From the NCBI GenBank assembly GCA_965372135.1, contig CBDVBD010000141.1:1-8668 (forward strand): 8,668 nucleotides of DNA. The letters run 5' to 3'. Position numbers and translations under genes: made by a program. Within the stretch, counting starts at the first letter, position 1. Each line of letters begins with the position of its first letter. Below, in pieces: positions 6,671 through 8,668 of the stretch. This DNA is from CBDVBD01 sp965372135. GTDB lineage: Bacteria; Electryoneota; RPQS01; CBDVBD01. The notes under the pieces were generated by a model, which was not told the DNA's origin, searched no databases, and saw nothing but the letters and a program-made list of their open reading frames with translations.

Positions 6671-8449
6671 CTAAGCGGAATCGGTAGTGACAGCGATCAA
6701 AGCGTCTCTGCGGATGACGAGTAGCACTTTGGCTTTTCCGATGACCAGCACCACTAAAGCAATTGCCAAGGTCAGCAGTAATAAATCGACCACCACTACG
6801 GTCCACATTCCGTTCGGCAGGTAGCTGGTGAAAAGTTTGTATAATAAGCAGGCGATGGTAGTAACGGTCATGAAGGCTGCGGGGATTACGGTGTACCAAT
6901 TCTTTAGTCCGCGAACGTAGAGCCAGACGGATATGGAGATCAAGGTCAAGGCTGCTAATAACTGGTTAGCAGCACCGAACACGGGCCAGACAGCACGGTA
7001 GGATTGAGAATAGGCTAAGTAAAACATGATGACCACCGAAATGGCGGCGTTAAATACCCGGTTTCGCAAGATGGGAGCCGGATTTTTGAATATGCCGCGC
7101 CAGAGTTCCTCGAACAGGTAGCAGTTCAAGCGTACTGCACTATCTAAGGTGGTAATGGCGAACCCTTCCACCATCAGGATTCCCAATACCGCACCTAAGG
7201 TCATGGAAAGACCAAAGGAGCTGTTTAGTAAGCCTGCAACTGACAACGCAAAGCCCAGGATGGGGTTTCCGGCGGTGCCTTCGGGCCAGACGATGTTGAC
7301 GTAGCTGCTGTTTGATAATCCCACGCCCAGTGCGATGATCACCAGCAATGCCAAGAGGGATTCCAGTAACATGGCGCCGTATCCCACGCGCATGGTGTCG
7401 CCCTCTTTGGAAACCTGTTTTCCTGTGGTGCCTCCCCCCACTAAGGCATGGAATCCGGAAATAGCACCGCAAGCGATGAAGATAAATAGCATGGGCCAGA
7501 TCCAGCCGATTTTTTCTACCCCCTGGGCGATATTCAACAAGGGGATGTGATCTCCAGCACCCAAGGATATCCCTTTGAAGCCGCCGACAATAGTGGCAAG
7601 GAACAGTGCTATCAAACCAAGATATAGAATCTGGGAATTGACGAAATCACGGGGCTGCAAAATAATCCAGACCGGGATAGTAGCAGCGAACATGACATAG
7701 ACGGACAGGATAATCATCCAGGTTGTGGGCTGAAGGGTCAAAGGAACACGGATTCCCACCAGGATGGCGCCCACTGCTATGGCGATTGAAATGATATAGA
7801 CGTGCAAGGTAGGGATTTGTTTACGGTAAAGCAGAAAACCCAGGAAGGGGGCGAAAGCGGTGATGATAATGACGGAAGTGGATGCGATACCGCCGATGAT
7901 ACCGACGGTACCCCGGTCGGTTTCCTGGGTACGCAGGATGGTTTGAGACGCGTCCAATCCCAAATCGGATAGTAGCGGTTTTGAGGTTAACGAGATGGCG
8001 GTCAGGGACAGAAAGGCTGACGTCACCAGCAAGATCATCAATATTGTGAATAGGATGAACAGGTAGAAGCCGGCGTTACCCAGGGTTGATCTGGTCACCG
8101 CCGCCATGGATTCCCCTTTTTGGCGGGTGCTGACGAACAGCGCAGCAAAATCATGCACTGCACCGAACAGGATACCCCCAAGAACCACCCAAAAGACCGC
8201 AGGCAGGATACCGCAGATTACCGCCAAAGTGGGTCCGACGATGGGACCGACACCGGCGATGGTGGCGTAATGGTGGGCGAAGATGACGGATGTCCTCGTG
8301 GGCACATAATCTCTGCCATCGGACTGTTCCATTGCCGGAGTGGGTGCGTCGTTCACTAATCCCATTTGTCGGGATACATAACGGGCATAGACGCGGTATC
8401 CCACCCAAAAACATATTCCTCCAGCTATTAACAATAACAGAATGTTCAT
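6671..8449 (-). CDS. cstA: CstA-family carbon-starvation / peptide or pyruvate transporter
   Basis: This is a 592-residue polytopic inner-membrane protein with some fifteen hydrophobic segments. CstA family signatures are clear: DYVPT (47-51), the stretch FAHHYATIAGVGPIVGP (57-73), SGFHALVGGGTTGKQ in the middle and DSAVRLNCYLFEEL in the C-terminal third, near an AANQLLAALTL segment. It is shorter than E. coli CstA and BtsT (about 700 residues), in line with shorter family members. Known family members take up peptides (CstA) or pyruvate (BtsT); which substrate applies here cannot be read from the sequence. The ATG at 8449 is supported by a GAGG (minus strand, 8459-8462) nine bases upstream. 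It follows the partial minus-strand gene by 58 bases and may be co-transcribed with it. Confidence 0.93.
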   Translation of the reverse strand: MNILLLLIAGGICFWVGYRVYARYVSRQMGLVNDAPTPAMEQSDGRDYVPTRTSVIFAHHYATIAGVGPIVGPTLAVICGILPAVFWVVLGGILFGAVHDFAALFVSTRQKGESMAAVTRSTLGNAGFYLFILFTILMILLVTSAFLSLTAISLTSKPLLSDLGLDASQTILRTQETDRGTVGIIGGIASTSVIIITAFAPFLGFLLYRKQIPTLHVYIISIAIAVGAILVGIRVPLTLQPTTWMIILSVYVMFAATIPVWIILQPRDFVNSQILYLGLIALFLATIVGGFKGISLGAGDHIPLLNIAQGVEKIGWIWPMLFIFIACGAISGFHALVGGGTTGKQVSKEGDTMRVGYGAMLLESLLALLVIIALGVGLSNSSYVNIVWPEGTAGNPILGFALSVAGLLNSSFGLSMTLGAVLGILMVEGFAITTLDSAVRLNCYLFEELWRGIFKNPAPILRNRVFNAAISVVIMFYLAYSQSYRAVWPVFGAANQLLAALTLISISVWLYVRGLKNWYTVIPAAFMTVTTIACLLYKLFTSYLPNGMWTVVVVDLLLLTLAIALVVLVIGKAKVLLVIRRDALIAVTTDSA

Positions 8450-8453
8450 TCAG

Positions 8454-8516
8454 TTAACCTCAGACTAGAAAAAATCACTGCTTTGAAATTTCCGTGGTCT
8501 GGTGAGTTCAGGTTAA
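8454..8516. repeat. Interrupted inverted repeat over the CstA ribosome-binding site
   Basis: TTAACCT (8454-8460) pairs with AGGTTAA (8510-8516), and AGAC (8462-8465) with GTCT (8497-8500). The arms overlap the Shine-Dalgarno of the transporter gene and the stop region of the upstream gene on the minus strand. If the RNA folds this way, the ribosome-binding site would be masked. The bulge is asymmetric (1 against 9 bases) and the link to control is inferred. Confidence 0.35.
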
Positions 8517-8668
8517 GAGTTCATCATATATATCAGCCATTTTTTTGTTTATACCACGTTTATTATCTTCCATCCAAATCAAAAACATAGATACAAACTT
8601 TAATTCTGATATGCATGCATCGTTTCTATCATATATATTAAAATCTACCATATTACAATGTAATTTGT
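8508..8668 (-). CDS. 3' end of an unrecognised AT-rich gene (partial)
   Basis: An open frame enters from the right edge and ends at a TGA (8508-8510), giving 52 residues in the window. The sequence includes VDFNIYDRNDA, ISELKFVSMFLIWMED and KKMADIYDELLT, a plausible mixed helical C-terminus rich in charged and aromatic residues. An internal ATG (8649-8651) is possible, but the frame is open to the window edge, so the true start probably lies outside. I do not recognise the family. It lies just upstream of the transporter gene on the same strand, with much higher AT content. Confidence 0.55.
   Translation of the reverse strand, partial: KLHCNMVDFNIYDRNDACISELKFVSMFLIWMEDNKRGINKKMADIYDELLT

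Noticed and set aside
7140..7472. 110-residue minus-strand ORF inside the transporter gene
   Set aside because: Out-of-frame Arg/His-rich translation of the CstA-family coding sequence, without its own signals.

Overview
The window looks like a chromosomal stretch from an uncultivated or little-studied bacterium of the FCB superphylum (for example KSB1, Calditrichota or Marinimicrobia relatives; the exact phylum cannot be resolved here). The evidence is a Gram-negative outer-membrane barrel protein with a CBM9-like front and a DUF5916-like barrel, a large exported protein ending in a YPNPFN-type (type IX secretion) C-terminal sorting domain, and a secreted repeat propeller of the 'DGGYIIxG' kind.

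Layout: 1-243 holds the 3' end of a tRNA (probably His) and a complete tRNA-Glu(UUC), separated by a palindrome-rich spacer and closed by a strong terminator. A 290-base leader region with several dyads and an extended -10 promoter leads into a 751-residue outer-membrane protein (576-2831), closed by a 14-bp-stem terminator. Next come two plus-strand genes for exported proteins (3024-5039 and 5101-6327), 61 bases apart. A 343-base gap without genes follows. Then, on the minus strand, comes a CstA-family transporter (6671-8449), preceded by the 3' end of an unrecognised AT-rich gene that runs off the window edge (8508-8668).

The main discovery is in 3024-5039. The reading frame is interrupted by one TGA at 4404-4406. 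The residues around it read FWATW-[TGA]-PVC, so the TGA sits exactly where the first catalytic cysteine of a TlpA/thioredoxin WCxxC motif belongs. The frame continues through the rest of the redoxin fold and a full C-terminal sorting domain. A small hairpin 12 bases downstream of the TGA has a G at the second position of its apical loop, as expected of a bacterial SECIS. The best reading is one 671-residue secreted selenoprotein with a U-x-x-C redox centre, apparently a cell-surface or extracellular thiol/disulfide (or peroxide) oxidoreductase fused to a propeller-like sensor or binding domain. The next gene encodes an exported seven-repeat propeller with nine cysteines in its mature part, a possible but unproven partner. 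No selenocysteine machinery genes (selA, selB, selC, selD) lie in the window, so Sec decoding must be confirmed from the rest of the genome.
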